Assembly: GCA_017524595.1 (NCBI GenBank)
Contig: JAFXVI010000045.1
Coordinates: forward strand, 1-40,260
From: Lachnospiraceae bacterium
GTDB lineage: Bacteria; Bacillota; Clostridia; Lachnospirales; Lachnospiraceae
Length of the DNA: 40,260 nt
Direction of reading: 5' to 3'
A model generated the notes under the pieces. The model saw only the letters and a program-made list of their open reading frames with translations. It searched no databases and was not told the origin of the DNA. Positions 1 to 8,952 of this stretch are shown here, piece after piece. The translations under genes were made by a program, and so were the position numbers. Within the stretch, counting starts at the first letter, position 1. Each line of letters starts with the position of its first letter.

Positions 1-328
1 CCCACATAAGATAATCACTGCGCAGTCTCTCTCTCGCCTTCTCAGGTGTCATTCCCTTATTTTTCCTGAGCTCATATAATTTATCAGCATAAAGTTCGAA
101 CTTATCTGAAGTCTCCGGATCGACTACTGATATTCTCGAAAGGTCAAGCTCAAGCCAGTTCGCTCCTTCCATTATCTTCTCTTCCTTACCGACCATAATG
201 ATATCAGCAATATTCTCCTTGAGTATCTTGTGAGCGGCGATCAGTGTACGCCTGTCGTTACTTTCAGGCATGACTATCTTCTTCACATCCTGCCTCGCCC
301 TGTCCTTGATCTTGTCTATAAATGCCAT
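1..328 (-). CDS. pta: Phosphate acetyltransferase, N-terminal part (cut by window edge)
   Basis: Only the first 109 codons are visible; the gene runs off the left edge. The start is the ATG at 328-326, preceded on the minus strand by a purine-rich GAAGGGAAGG ribosome binding site. The translation begins MAFIDKIKDRARQ, then has a PESNDRRTL motif and AADIIMVG-like pattern (ENIADIIMVGKEE), the usual N-terminal signature of Pta. Pta converts acetyl-CoA and phosphate to acetyl phosphate, the first step of the acetate/ATP branch with AckA, in the cytoplasm. It starts 22 bases after the stop of the hybrid histidine kinase, so the two may be co-transcribed, though I cannot exclude a separate promoter inside the kinase gene. 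Family assignment rests on the N-terminus only; related phosphate butyryltransferases share this fold but differ in this region. Confidence 0.85.
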   Translation of the reverse strand, partial: MAFIDKIKDRARQDVKKIVMPESNDRRTLIAAHKILKENIADIIMVGKEEKIMEGANWLELDLSRISVVDPETSDKFELYADKLYELRKNKGMTPEKARERLRSDYLMW

Positions 329-350
329 ACAAAACACCTTCCCTTCATAT

Positions 351-3300
351 TTATATGATAATTTCTTTAAGTAATTCAGTTATACCGTCATAATCAAAAT
401 TGTGGAACTTCTCCTTGATTTTACCTATGATCGCCGCGGCATTATCCGGCAATTCATATTCTGAAAGCTCGTTAAGCATCTCCTCTATGGCATCCGTGTC
501 CATCACATCCGCCGCCTGCCCAATAGCATTATATGCTTCTGCCAGAAGAGCCGGATCCGCATAAGGTCTGCCGCCTTTATCATTATCCTGCATACTGTCG
601 TTACTCAGAAGATCCAGTTGCTCCTTAATATCTTCATACATTTTCATAAGGTGCTCATGCCCGGCACGGATATGATCTATATTATCAGCTTTGCCCGCAT
701 TCTCAAGCTCTCTTGCAAGTTCTCCTAACCCGTCAGCACCGATTATAAATGCGGAACTCTTAAGCGCATGTACCTTTACTGTATAGTTTTCCCAATCCTC
801 CGATGCATACAGGCTGTTAAGTTCTTCACTCTTTAGTCCGTATGATTCACGGAATATATCCAATATAGAATCATAATCCTCACTCGAACCGCAATTGACT
901 ATACCCTTGCCTGCATCGATTTCTTTAAGCACATTGTATTTTTCAACCGCCCCGGAAGCGTCTTCTGTGATCAACCCGGTGACTTCTTCCACATCCGATA
1001 TGATCTTCACTTTGCTCTTTGGAAGGAATCGAATCATCATTTCTTCAAGCTTCTGCGGATCGATAGGCTTGGTAAGATAATCATCAAAACCGACCGCAAG
1101 GTACTGTTCCCTGGCTCCAGATATAGCGTTCGCGGTAAGGCATATTACCGGGGTATCAATATTGGGATTATCCGTCAGTGCCTTCAGTTCCCTGAGCGTC
1201 TCTATGCCATCTTTGTGAGGCATCATATGATCAAGGAAAATAATGTCATATTTGTTTTTCAGTGCAGCAGCGATCCCCTCGTCTCCGCTAAGCGATGTAT
1301 CTATCCTGATCATCGTCTTCTTAAGCAAACTCTTAAATACCATGATGTTCATCTGTGTATCATCTATGATAAGAACACGTGCATCTTTGGCGCTGAACTT
1401 CTCCTTATACTGCTTCCTGGATTCAAGGGATTTTCTGAACGACTTTTCGTAATCTCCAAGCATGTCAAAGCTGACAACCGTCTGTTTAAGCGAAAAACCG
1501 AATACAGATCCCTGTCCGTACCTGCTCTTTACTTCCAGTGAACTTCCCATCATATTCAGCAGGCTCTGGGTTATTGCTATTCCAAGCCCTGTACCTTCAA
1601 TATTGCGATTCCTCTCCTCGTCTATACGGTCAAATTCGGTAAACAGCCTGTCCATATCCTCTTTCCTGATACCGATACCCGTATCCTTAACTTCAACCCT
1701 TAACATGATGTTGTCCGGCTCATCCGGTATCATATCATAACCAACCCTGAATGTTACTGTACCATATTCGGTATATTTGGCCGCATTGGTAAGGATATTG
1801 GTAATAACCTGCTTTATCCGCACTTCATCACCATGCAGGAGACTGGGAATATGCCTGTCAAAATCAAGTTCTAAGAGTAAACCCTTTTCATCTATCCTTG
1901 TCTGTATCATATTAACAAGGTCATTAAGCACCGAGGCCAGATCATAGTCAACCGGAATGATCTCCATTTTCCCTGCTTCTATCTTTGAGAAATCAAGAAT
2001 ATCGTTTACTATCCCAAGAAGCGTATTGCTCGCTGTCTGAATGCTGTCCGCATATTCAATGATATCTTTGTCGTCACATTCACGAAGTATCATTTCATTC
2101 ATGCCAAGTATCGCATTTATAGGCGTCCGTATCTCATGTGACATATTGGACAGGAAGGTTGATTTGGCTTCACTGGCTGCTATAGCCCTTGCAGACATAT
2201 CAATCAGCTCGTCACGTTTGCGCTTCTCCTCGTCGATATCCTCGATGAGGCAAAGAACATGGGACAGCCTTCCCTCAGGCGTTCGCTCAGAAGCAACAAA
2301 CCGCCCCCTGCACCACAAACCGTCATCCCTTATGAACTCTACAATAGTGGTGTTTGTCATGGCAAGCCGTTCATCCAGAGTGTCAAAGTCAATAAATTCA
2401 TGTAAGGAATCACGGAACTCTTCTTTAACCATAACGTCTATCAGAGCATGCAGCGTTTCCTGGGCATTTCCCTGTGAATCATCAAGAATCTTCGTCATAT
2501 TCTCATTTCGCCTTATTTGAGACAGGGAATTATTGAAAACATCTATGTCTATGAGAAGCATATATATATCAGACATACATGAGAGCTGGCTGTTAAGTCG
2601 ATCTGCTATAATGTTCTTAGCGCTCAAATTAATGAAAATAAATGACAGGATTATGACAGTAAGCAGGATAACAATGATCGTAACTATGATCATCAGTCTC
2701 AGCAGCCTGTGGCTTGATGATGAATCTATCAGTGAAACGCTGTACCAGCTGTCATTGAGATCAACAACATAGACAACATAATCAATACCGTCATGGTTGA
2801 GCTCAAAACATTGATCATCTGTCTCGATCAGCCTGTCAACAACGGCAGCTCCCAATGTACTGTCTTCTCTAAGATAATTGTGCCCTATCTCTTTAACATC
2901 CGAATGCGCAAGTACATCCCCCGAAGTGTTGAGAACCATTTGTATAGATTGATTCTCACTCCTTGCATCCTCCTCCGTTATCATCTGAATCATATCAAAA
3001 GAAATATCTATCGCTACAACATTTTCGCTATTGTTCAGTGTCTGAGCGACTGTCATTGTAATGGCATTAGTCTGTACATCCACATATGGCTCGATCAGGG
3101 TGAGCTTTCCATTGTTTTCAACCGTCTTTACATACCACGGACGCTCGGTGGCTACCCAGCCCGGATCATCCGGCTCCCACAGAGCTCCGTCATAATACTT
3201 TCCATCGATATATGCGTACAATCCCGTGATCTTGTCATTAACCGAAGTAATTATATAATTGGTATCATCAACTATAAAGTCAAGTATCTCCTCCTCTGTG

Positions 3301-3602
3301 CTGCCCTCATTTAGCATCTTGTTGAGCCTGTATCTTGCCTGCTCGATTATCAGCTTTTCCGTTATAAGGTAACTGTCAAACTGTTCCGCAGACTTGATGG
3401 CGTTTGTTTCGCCTTTTGCTATAACACTCTCGTGAGCGTAATTATATACCAGAAGAAAATATGCACTTATAAGCATGATAAAGAACAATATGCTCGCCAC
3501 CATGGCAATCATATTCCTCTTACCGAACTTAAATAGTACATTAAGAATGGTTATTCCGTTCTTCTTCAAGGAGCCGCTCCCTTTTGTTTTTTCCTGAAAC
3601 AT
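351..3602 (-). CDS. Hybrid sensor histidine kinase with Cache sensor, receiver and Hpt domains
   Basis: A 1083-residue membrane kinase. Visible order: transmembrane helix at about 31-53; extracytoplasmic double-Cache-like sensor at about 60-295 (WYVKTV near 156, EPYVD near 171); second helix at about 302-325; PAS-like region 340-460; HisKA with phospho-acceptor His489 in SNMSHEIRTP; HATPase with Asn606, DTGIG 640-644 and GTGLG 670-674; receiver with Asp747/748, phospho-acceptor Asp791, Thr823 and Lys845; Hpt with His945 in VHALKSS. All catalytic residues are present, so a full His-Asp-His phosphorelay could run within one protein. Cache domains usually bind small metabolites; the ligand is unknown. 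No output regulator lies next to it. The ATG at 3602 lacks a well-placed ribosome binding site, whereas a TTG at 3569 has CTCCC (GGGAG on the minus strand) 7 bases ahead, so the protein may start at residue 12. It is divergent from another hybrid kinase. Confidence 0.93.
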   Translation of the reverse strand: MFQEKTKGSGSLKKNGITILNVLFKFGKRNMIAMVASILFFIMLISAYFLLVYNYAHESVIAKGETNAIKSAEQFDSYLITEKLIIEQARYRLNKMLNEGSTEEEILDFIVDDTNYIITSVNDKITGLYAYIDGKYYDGALWEPDDPGWVATERPWYVKTVENNGKLTLIEPYVDVQTNAITMTVAQTLNNSENVVAIDISFDMIQMITEEDARSENQSIQMVLNTSGDVLAHSDVKEIGHNYLREDSTLGAAVVDRLIETDDQCFELNHDGIDYVVYVVDLNDSWYSVSLIDSSSSHRLLRLMIIVTIIVILLTVIILSFIFINLSAKNIIADRLNSQLSCMSDIYMLLIDIDVFNNSLSQIRRNENMTKILDDSQGNAQETLHALIDVMVKEEFRDSLHEFIDFDTLDERLAMTNTTIVEFIRDDGLWCRGRFVASERTPEGRLSHVLCLIEDIDEEKRKRDELIDMSARAIAASEAKSTFLSNMSHEIRTPINAILGMNEMILRECDDKDIIEYADSIQTASNTLLGIVNDILDFSKIEAGKMEIIPVDYDLASVLNDLVNMIQTRIDEKGLLLELDFDRHIPSLLHGDEVRIKQVITNILTNAAKYTEYGTVTFRVGYDMIPDEPDNIMLRVEVKDTGIGIRKEDMDRLFTEFDRIDEERNRNIEGTGLGIAITQSLLNMMGSSLEVKSRYGQGSVFGFSLKQTVVSFDMLGDYEKSFRKSLESRKQYKEKFSAKDARVLIIDDTQMNIMVFKSLLKKTMIRIDTSLSGDEGIAAALKNKYDIIFLDHMMPHKDGIETLRELKALTDNPNIDTPVICLTANAISGAREQYLAVGFDDYLTKPIDPQKLEEMMIRFLPKSKVKIISDVEEVTGLITEDASGAVEKYNVLKEIDAGKGIVNCGSSEDYDSILDIFRESYGLKSEELNSLYASEDWENYTVKVHALKSSAFIIGADGLGELARELENAGKADNIDHIRAGHEHLMKMYEDIKEQLDLLSNDSMQDNDKGGRPYADPALLAEAYNAIGQAADVMDTDAIEEMLNELSEYELPDNAAAIIGKIKEKFHNFDYDGITELLKEIII

Positions 3603-3604
3603 GC

Positions 3605-3626
3605 GGAAGACAATGCAAAATCTTCC
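3605..3626. repeat. Short inverted repeat just upstream of the hybrid kinase ATG
   Basis: GGAAGA at 3605-3610 is repeated inverted as TCTTCC at 3621-3626 around a 10-base spacer, directly ahead of the kinase ATG at 3602 on the minus strand. In the transcript this would form a 6-bp hairpin covering the only GGAAG near that ATG. It could be an operator, a translation-limiting hairpin, or chance. Confidence 0.35.
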
Positions 3627-3687
3627 AAATAATAAAATACCATAAAATCTATTATTTCCATACCTTTTTTTTATTTATATTTTAAGA

Positions 3688-3693
3688 TATAAT
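3688..3693 (+). promoter_or_regulatory. Probable -10 element for the rightward kinase gene
   Basis: A perfect TATAAT lies 37 bases before the start of the rightward hybrid kinase, inside the AT-rich 127-base divergent intergenic region (3603-3729). No good -35 hexamer is seen 16-18 bases upstream, where the sequence is a run of T, so activity may need an activator or an upstream element. No clear promoter could be picked out for the leftward gene in the same gap. Confidence 0.4.
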
Positions 3694-3729
3694 AGAAAAG
3701 ACCTTTACTGCATATGAACGGAGTGTAAG

Positions 3730-5958
3730 ATGTACACAAGGATAGTTTTTGTAACAGTTTATATTCTTGCTATTATAAGCATACTGATCATCTTAAGAAG
3801 CCTCAATAAGATACGTGAAGAATACGGCAGAATCCTTAAACGCGTCATGATCGCTGCCATCGTTGCGATAGTTGCCAATGTTCTGATCGCAATGTCTCCG
3901 AATGAAACATTTGCGGGTTTTGCATATTGTTTTTATTTTGCTTCGATCGACTGGATAATCTATTTTATTCTTGGCTTCTGCATATCTTATACCGAACATG
4001 ATCTGATAAAGAACAGGATCAAATGGCCGGTGGCGCTCATCATGGGGATCGATTCACTGTATATCTTACTGAACCCGTTCTTAAAGCACAGCTTTTATAT
4101 ATATGAAAACACCAGTATTCATGGAACAGTCTTTTTTCAGACCGGTTTTAAATCCGCATACTATATACACCTCGCAGTTGATTACATTGCTCTTATTGCA
4201 GCACTTATATTCATAATATACAGGATCGCCAAAAGCTACAGCCTCTACCGGATCAAATACATAATTATCCTGTCTGTACTCCTGTTTGTCGTAGCTCTTA
4301 ACATAATATATATGACTTTGTCCCTGGTACTTGATGCATCCGTTATATTTTATGCCGTTGCAGGTGGACTCATATGCTTCAGTATCCTTACGTTTGTTCC
4401 GAAAAATCTTCTGATCACATCTGTCGGAAGAGCTGTCGACGATATAAATGAAGGTCTTATCATCTTTGATATTAATGACAAATGCATTTACGCCAATGCC
4501 TTTTCCATGAATCATTTTCATATTGACTTAAATACATATGATCCCTCCTGCGAACCTGTTGCCACAGTCCTTAAGAAAGTGCGTGATCCAATCGAAACTT
4601 CAGATGAAGCACACTATATTCAGGAGCTTAATGAAAACGGAAATAAGGTCACCAGGTATTTCTACGTCAAATATCACCCGCTCATTGACAGAAAGGGACG
4701 TCTGATCGGCTCATATTACCTGTTAAGAGACACTACGGAAGAAGTATTCTATCTTAATGAGATCAAAGAAGCAAGAGAAAACGCTGACAAGGCCAACAAG
4801 GCCAAAAGCACCTTCCTTGCCAATATGAGCCACGAGATCAGGACTCCCCTCAACTCAATACTGGGCATGAATGAACTGATTTTGCGTGACACTGATAATA
4901 CCCTGATAAAAGAATATGCCGGCAACATACGCGATGCCGGCGAGGTACTTCTGGGACTTATCAATGATGTGCTTGATTTTTCCAAGATAGAAGCCGGCAA
5001 GACCGAGATCAATCTTCAGGAATATGAGCCGTACAAGCTGCTTCGCGACTGTTACTATTTCTTTGAAAAATCAGCCGAAGAGAATGATCTGTATATACAT
5101 ATTACCTGTGACGAAACTCTTCCCACCCGTCTTATTGGAGATCCCAGGCTTATCGGACAGGTACTTACGAACATTGTTTCCAATGCTGTTAAGTACACAA
5201 AAGAAGGCGGCGTTACCCTGGATATGACATATGACAAGATAGACAGGGAAAATATAGAGCTTATTGTAAGCATATCTGATACCGGCATCGGCATCGCAGA
5301 AGAGGATATACCATATCTCTTTGACTCATTCAAACGTGTCAATGAAATTGAGAACGCCTCTATTCAGGGTACAGGCTTAGGTCTTGCCATCACCAGAGAG
5401 CTGCTTCATCTTATGCAGGGCGAGATCAATGTAAAGAGCACACTTGGAACAGGTAGCAGTTTCATGATAGTCATTCCGCAAAAGGTTGCAGACCGGACTC
5501 CGATAGGTCCGCTTGCTAATCCCAAGTCAGCAAATACTGCCGTACATAAAGAAAGCTTCACTGCACCTGAAGCCAAAGTACTCGTTGTGGATGATGTGCG
5601 CGTTAATCTTTTGGTAGCTGAAGGGCTGATAAAACCGACTCTAATGCAGATTGACAAGGCAATAAACGGTGACGAGGCCATCAAACAATGTATGTCCACA
5701 AAATATGATGTCATCCTACTCGACCACAGGATGCCGGTCAAGGATGGAATCGAGACTTTCAAGGAGATAAAAACCAAAGGACTTAATACCGATACGCCTG
5801 TCATCATGCTTACCGCCAACGTTATTAACGGAATTGAGGAGGAATACAGAAAGTTGGGATTCTGCGATTATCTGTCAAAACCTGTCAAGGCCGAAGAACT
5901 GGAAGCAATGCTCATTCGCCATCTGCCGCCTGATAAGGTAAATCTTACGGAAGCGTAA
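3730..5958 (+). CDS. Hybrid sensor histidine kinase with multi-pass membrane sensor and C-terminal receiver
   Basis: A 742-residue protein. The first about 225 residues form some seven hydrophobic helices (about 4-23, 38-55, 63-88, 99-117, 146-166, 174-197, 203-223), resembling the 7TM N-terminal region known from some histidine kinases. A PAS-like domain (about 232-340) follows, then HisKA with His368 in ANMSHEIRTP, HATPase with Asn485, DTGIG 517-521 and GTGLG 547-551, and a receiver with Asp621/622, phospho-acceptor Asp665, Thr695 and Lys717. It has no Hpt domain, unlike the divergent kinase at 351-3602, so an external Hpt would be needed to pass phosphate onward. GGAG at 3720-3723 precedes the ATG by 6 bases. 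tmcAL follows after 22 bases and is probably co-transcribed. Membrane-located; signal unknown. Kinase and receiver domains of the two proteins resemble each other (shared MSHEIRTP and LTAN patterns), suggesting related origin. Confidence 0.93.
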   Translation: MYTRIVFVTVYILAIISILIILRSLNKIREEYGRILKRVMIAAIVAIVANVLIAMSPNETFAGFAYCFYFASIDWIIYFILGFCISYTEHDLIKNRIKWPVALIMGIDSLYILLNPFLKHSFYIYENTSIHGTVFFQTGFKSAYYIHLAVDYIALIAALIFIIYRIAKSYSLYRIKYIIILSVLLFVVALNIIYMTLSLVLDASVIFYAVAGGLICFSILTFVPKNLLITSVGRAVDDINEGLIIFDINDKCIYANAFSMNHFHIDLNTYDPSCEPVATVLKKVRDPIETSDEAHYIQELNENGNKVTRYFYVKYHPLIDRKGRLIGSYYLLRDTTEEVFYLNEIKEARENADKANKAKSTFLANMSHEIRTPLNSILGMNELILRDTDNTLIKEYAGNIRDAGEVLLGLINDVLDFSKIEAGKTEINLQEYEPYKLLRDCYYFFEKSAEENDLYIHITCDETLPTRLIGDPRLIGQVLTNIVSNAVKYTKEGGVTLDMTYDKIDRENIELIVSISDTGIGIAEEDIPYLFDSFKRVNEIENASIQGTGLGLAITRELLHLMQGEINVKSTLGTGSSFMIVIPQKVADRTPIGPLANPKSANTAVHKESFTAPEAKVLVVDDVRVNLLVAEGLIKPTLMQIDKAINGDEAIKQCMSTKYDVILLDHRMPVKDGIETFKEIKTKGLNTDTPVIMLTANVINGIEEEYRKLGFCDYLSKPVKAEELEAMLIRHLPPDKVNLTEA

Positions 5959-5980
5959 GCCAATCATAAAAGGATCAGCC

Positions 5981-7255
5981 ATGAAAGTCACTTCTATTAT
6001 TTCAGAATATAATCCCATACATAACGGTCACGTCAGGCATATAAAAACAGCACGCGCAGAAACCAATGCCGACTATATCATGGTGATCATGTCCGGTGAT
6101 CATGTCCAGCGCGGCTGTCCTGCATTAATATCCAAATACGAACGTACTAAAGCTGCGCTTTTATCAGGTGCCGATCTTGTGATCGAACTGCCGCTTTATT
6201 ATTCAACCGGAAGCCTTGAATACTTTGCAAAAGGAGCCGTATCTCTCATAAAAAAATCAGGGATATCTGACTGTATCTCATTCGGTTCGGAATGCGGTGA
6301 TCTTAAGCTTCTCACAGAAGCTTCCGGACCAATATGCTCTCTTCACTCTTTACCTGATCCACATATACATGACAGTCTGGCACAGGGATTTTGTTTCTCA
6401 AGGGCGCTTAACTCATCAGAGGATATTCCAAAATACATAAAAGAACTCCTGAGTACGCCCAACAATCTTCTTGCCGCTTCGTATATCGCGGCCTCCAAAG
6501 AATTGTCATTTGCGTGCAATTTCCATACTATAAAGCGAGAAGGCTCTGCTTATCATGATGATTCACTAAATGCACTATCTTCTACGGCTTTACGTAAGGA
6601 AATATTATCCGGTTTACATAACTCTTTTTCAGGGCGAATGCCCGATGATGTATCAGCCTCTCTTATAGAGTATCTTAAGAAATATCCTGCCATGTCAGAA
6701 AATGATTACAGCCTGCTCCTTTTTGCAAAAATCCAGAATCTTGTAAAGTCAGCATTATGTAAAGGTTCTGACCCGGACAAACTGCTGACCTCATATCTCG
6801 ATGTTTCGGACAGCCTAGCAAACAAGATGATCAATACCTATTCCAGTGCCGGTTCATATACCGAGCTTTGCATGCAGCTCAAATCAAAAGATGTCAATTA
6901 TTCAAGGATAAGCCGTGCTCTTTTGCACATACTTCTTGATATAAGACAGGATTACATGACAGAATATATATCCGGTGACTATAATTATTTCATAAAGCTG
7001 CTTGGCTTCAGGGAAGCTTCATCCGATATCCTGCATGAGCTTAAGCTTCATTCCACCGTTCCGATCATCGCCAAAAATGCAGATGCCGAAAAAACGATCA
7101 GGACTTATTTCACAAGTACACACAAAAGCGATACTGCCTTGAGAATGTTCAGGGAAGGCCTTTTAGCTTCCAATCTGTATATAAAGACTGCCTGCTCAAA
7201 TAGCAGACAGTCCTTTATATCCGAATATGAACGTACCCCAATAATAATGCCTTAA
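5981..7255 (+). CDS. tmcAL: tRNA(Met) cytidine acetate ligase TmcAL (YlbM family)
   Basis: A 424-residue nucleotidyltransferase-fold protein, close to the family's usual length. The N-terminus carries EYNPIHNGH (residues 9-17, the HxGH nucleotide-binding motif), followed by VIMSGDHVQRG and SKYERTKAALLSGADLVIELP, the hallmark of this family. A second nucleotide-contact motif (SSTALRKEI) lies near residue 205. In Bacillus subtilis the enzyme uses ATP and acetate to make N4-acetylcytidine at the wobble position of elongator tRNA-Met. AAAGGAT is the ribosome binding site before the ATG. It sits 22 bases behind the hybrid kinase; the pairing has no evident functional link. It is convergent with the UPF0210 gene, 20 bases away. 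Confidence 0.9.
   Translation: MKVTSIISEYNPIHNGHVRHIKTARAETNADYIMVIMSGDHVQRGCPALISKYERTKAALLSGADLVIELPLYYSTGSLEYFAKGAVSLIKKSGISDCISFGSECGDLKLLTEASGPICSLHSLPDPHIHDSLAQGFCFSRALNSSEDIPKYIKELLSTPNNLLAASYIAASKELSFACNFHTIKREGSAYHDDSLNALSSTALRKEILSGLHNSFSGRMPDDVSASLIEYLKKYPAMSENDYSLLLFAKIQNLVKSALCKGSDPDKLLTSYLDVSDSLANKMINTYSSAGSYTELCMQLKSKDVNYSRISRALLHILLDIRQDYMTEYISGDYNYFIKLLGFREASSDILHELKLHSTVPIIAKNADAEKTIRTYFTSTHKSDTALRMFREGLLASNLYIKTACSNSRQSFISEYERTPIIMP
7186..7212. terminator. Hairpin between convergent transcripts, possible bidirectional terminator
   Basis: Arms at 7186-7196 and 7202-7212 pair over 11 positions with one C/A mismatch around a 5-base loop. On the minus strand the 3' arm is followed by TTTATATAC, on the plus strand by CTTTATATC, so the U-tracts are moderate. 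It lies inside the last codons of tmcAL but about 64 bases beyond the stop of the leftward UPF0210 gene, so it would most naturally end the leftward operon. Confidence 0.4.
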
Positions 7256-7275
7256 TACCATATTACTGAATGATT

Positions 7276-8640
7276 TCAGTTCTTAAAGCTGTGTATCGGA
7301 GCCGGAATACGACCTTTTCTGTTTATGAACGACTCACATGAATACTGATTGACCGGCATTATCGGAGCATAACCAAGCAAGCCTCCAAACTCGGCCTTAT
7401 CACCTACTCCCTTGCCAACAACAGGAATAAGCCTTACTGCCGTTGTCTTCTGATTCACCATCCCTATCGCCATCTCATCCGCTATGATTCCTGATATGGT
7501 CGATGCCTTTGTATCTCCGGGGATCGCTATCATATCAAGGCCTACCGAACATACGCAGGTCATTGCCTCAAGCTTCTCAAGGGTCAGGCTTCCTGTCTCT
7601 ACCGCATCTATCATGCCCTTATCCTCGCTTACCGGAATGAAAGCACCGCTCAAACCTCCGACATAGGATGATGCCATCACACCGCCTTTCTTGACCTGAT
7701 CGTTAAGAAGGGCCAGCGCTGCAGTTGTTCCCGGTGCTCCAACGCACTCGAGTCCGATCTCACATAATATATCGGCAACACTGTCTCCTACAGCCGGCGT
7801 GGGCGCAAGGGAAAGATCTACTATGCCAAACGGAATATCAAGCCTCCGTGACGCTTCCCCCGCAACAAGCTGACCGACACGCGTTACCTTAAACGCTGTC
7901 TTCTTGATGGTCTCGCACAATACTTCAAAACTCTCGCCACGTACCTTTTTAAGTACGGTATTTACAACTCCAGGACCGCTGACTCCGACATTTATCACGG
8001 CATCTGCTTCTGTAACTCCGTGAAATGCGCCGGCCATAAAAGGATTATCATCCGGTGCATTACAGAATACCACCAGCTTGGCACATCCGATTGAATCCGT
8101 CTCTTTGGTAGCTTCAGCAGTATCCTTTATTATCTGTCCCATAAGCCGTACAGCATCCATATTGATCCCTGTACGCGTTGAACCCAGATTAACGGAACTG
8201 CATACAAGCTTCGTTGATGAAAGTGCCTTAGGTATCGATCTTATGAGCATCTCTTCCGCTTTCATCATGCCTTTGGAAACGAGTGCTGAATAACCGCCTA
8301 TGAAATTGACTCCGACCTTTGCAGCAGCTTCGTCGAGAACCCCGGCAATTTGGGCAAAATCATCAGGGCTCTTACATGCTGAAGCACCAATGATACTGAC
8401 AGGAGTTACGGATATCCTCTTATTAACTATAGGTATACCGAATTCTTTTTCTATCTCCCTGCCTGTGGTTACAAGATCCTTTGCCTTAACAGTTATCTTA
8501 TTAAATATATTCTCCTTAAGTTTATCAAGGTCATCCGTTATACAATCGATAAGGCTTATACCCAGAGTAATGGTCCTTACGTCAAGGTTCTCCTTCTCGA
8601 TCATCTCATTTGTTTCGTTTACTTCAAAAATGTTTATCAT
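7276..8640 (-). CDS. UPF0210 (PFL) family protein
   Basis: A 454-residue protein with no signal peptide or membrane helix. The N-terminus ([13 protein letters not shown]... then [14 protein letters not shown]) and the glycine-rich segments [36 protein letters not shown] and [20 protein letters not shown] are typical of the conserved UPF0210/PFL family, which is widespread in Firmicutes and archaea. The family has a glycyl-radical-like fold in structural classifications, but its reaction is not established, so I give none. It is the last gene of the leftward operon and lies 12 bases behind the ACT-domain protein; this ACT-UPF0210 pair is a conserved arrangement, implying that the ACT protein senses a ligand for it. 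Confidence 0.88.
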   Translation of the reverse strand: MINIFEVNETNEMIEKENLDVRTITLGISLIDCITDDLDKLKENIFNKITVKAKDLVTTGREIEKEFGIPIVNKRISVTPVSIIGASACKSPDDFAQIAGVLDEAAAKVGVNFIGGYSALVSKGMMKAEEMLIRSIPKALSSTKLVCSSVNLGSTRTGINMDAVRLMGQIIKDTAEATKETDSIGCAKLVVFCNAPDDNPFMAGAFHGVTEADAVINVGVSGPGVVNTVLKKVRGESFEVLCETIKKTAFKVTRVGQLVAGEASRRLDIPFGIVDLSLAPTPAVGDSVADILCEIGLECVGAPGTTAALALLNDQVKKGGVMASSYVGGLSGAFIPVSEDKGMIDAVETGSLTLEKLEAMTCVCSVGLDMIAIPGDTKASTISGIIADEMAIGMVNQKTTAVRLIPVVGKGVGDKAEFGGLLGYAPIMPVNQYSCESFINRKGRIPAPIHSFKN

Positions 8641-8652
8641 TTCAACACCATC

Positions 8653-8925
8653 CTATACACGATGCATGCTCTTAAAGATATCTTCCCTCTGACACCTTAT
8701 GACTACCCCGATCTCTTCGCCTATCTGTGCAAGTTCATCCGAAATATCCCCAAACGGCTTACTGGAATCATTCATATCCACGATCATCATCATATTAAAA
8801 TATCCCTGAACTATTGTTTGTGATATATCAAGGATATTTATCCTGTTATTTGCCAGATAGGTACATACCCTGGCTATTATCCCTACCGTATCCCTGCCTA
8901 CTACTGTTATAATTGTTTTTTTCAT
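8653..8925 (-). CDS. ACT domain protein (UPF0237 family)
   Basis: A 90-residue single ACT domain. It begins MKKTIITVVGRDTVGIIARVCTYL, with the beta-alpha-beta-beta-alpha-beta pattern and the glycine of the ACT ligand site (GRDTVGI). An upstream in-frame GTG at 8940 would add five residues, but the GGAGAGG site sits 6 bases before the ATG at 8925, so I chose the ATG; the resulting length matches the family. ACT domains bind amino acids or other small ligands, often as dimers. It is immediately ahead of the UPF0210 gene and probably acts with it. Confidence 0.88.
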   Translation of the reverse strand: MKKTIITVVGRDTVGIIARVCTYLANNRINILDISQTIVQGYFNMMMIVDMNDSSKPFGDISDELAQIGEEIGVVIRCQREDIFKSMHRV

Positions 8926-8952
8926 TTCATTCCTCTCCACTACCCTTTTTAT

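Noticed and set aside
5981-7255. Assignment of this gene as a phosphopantetheine or nicotinate adenylyltransferase because of HNGH
   Set aside because: The length of 424 residues and the VIMSGDHVQRG and VIELP blocks fit TmcAL; adenylyltransferases of those kinds are about 160-210 residues.
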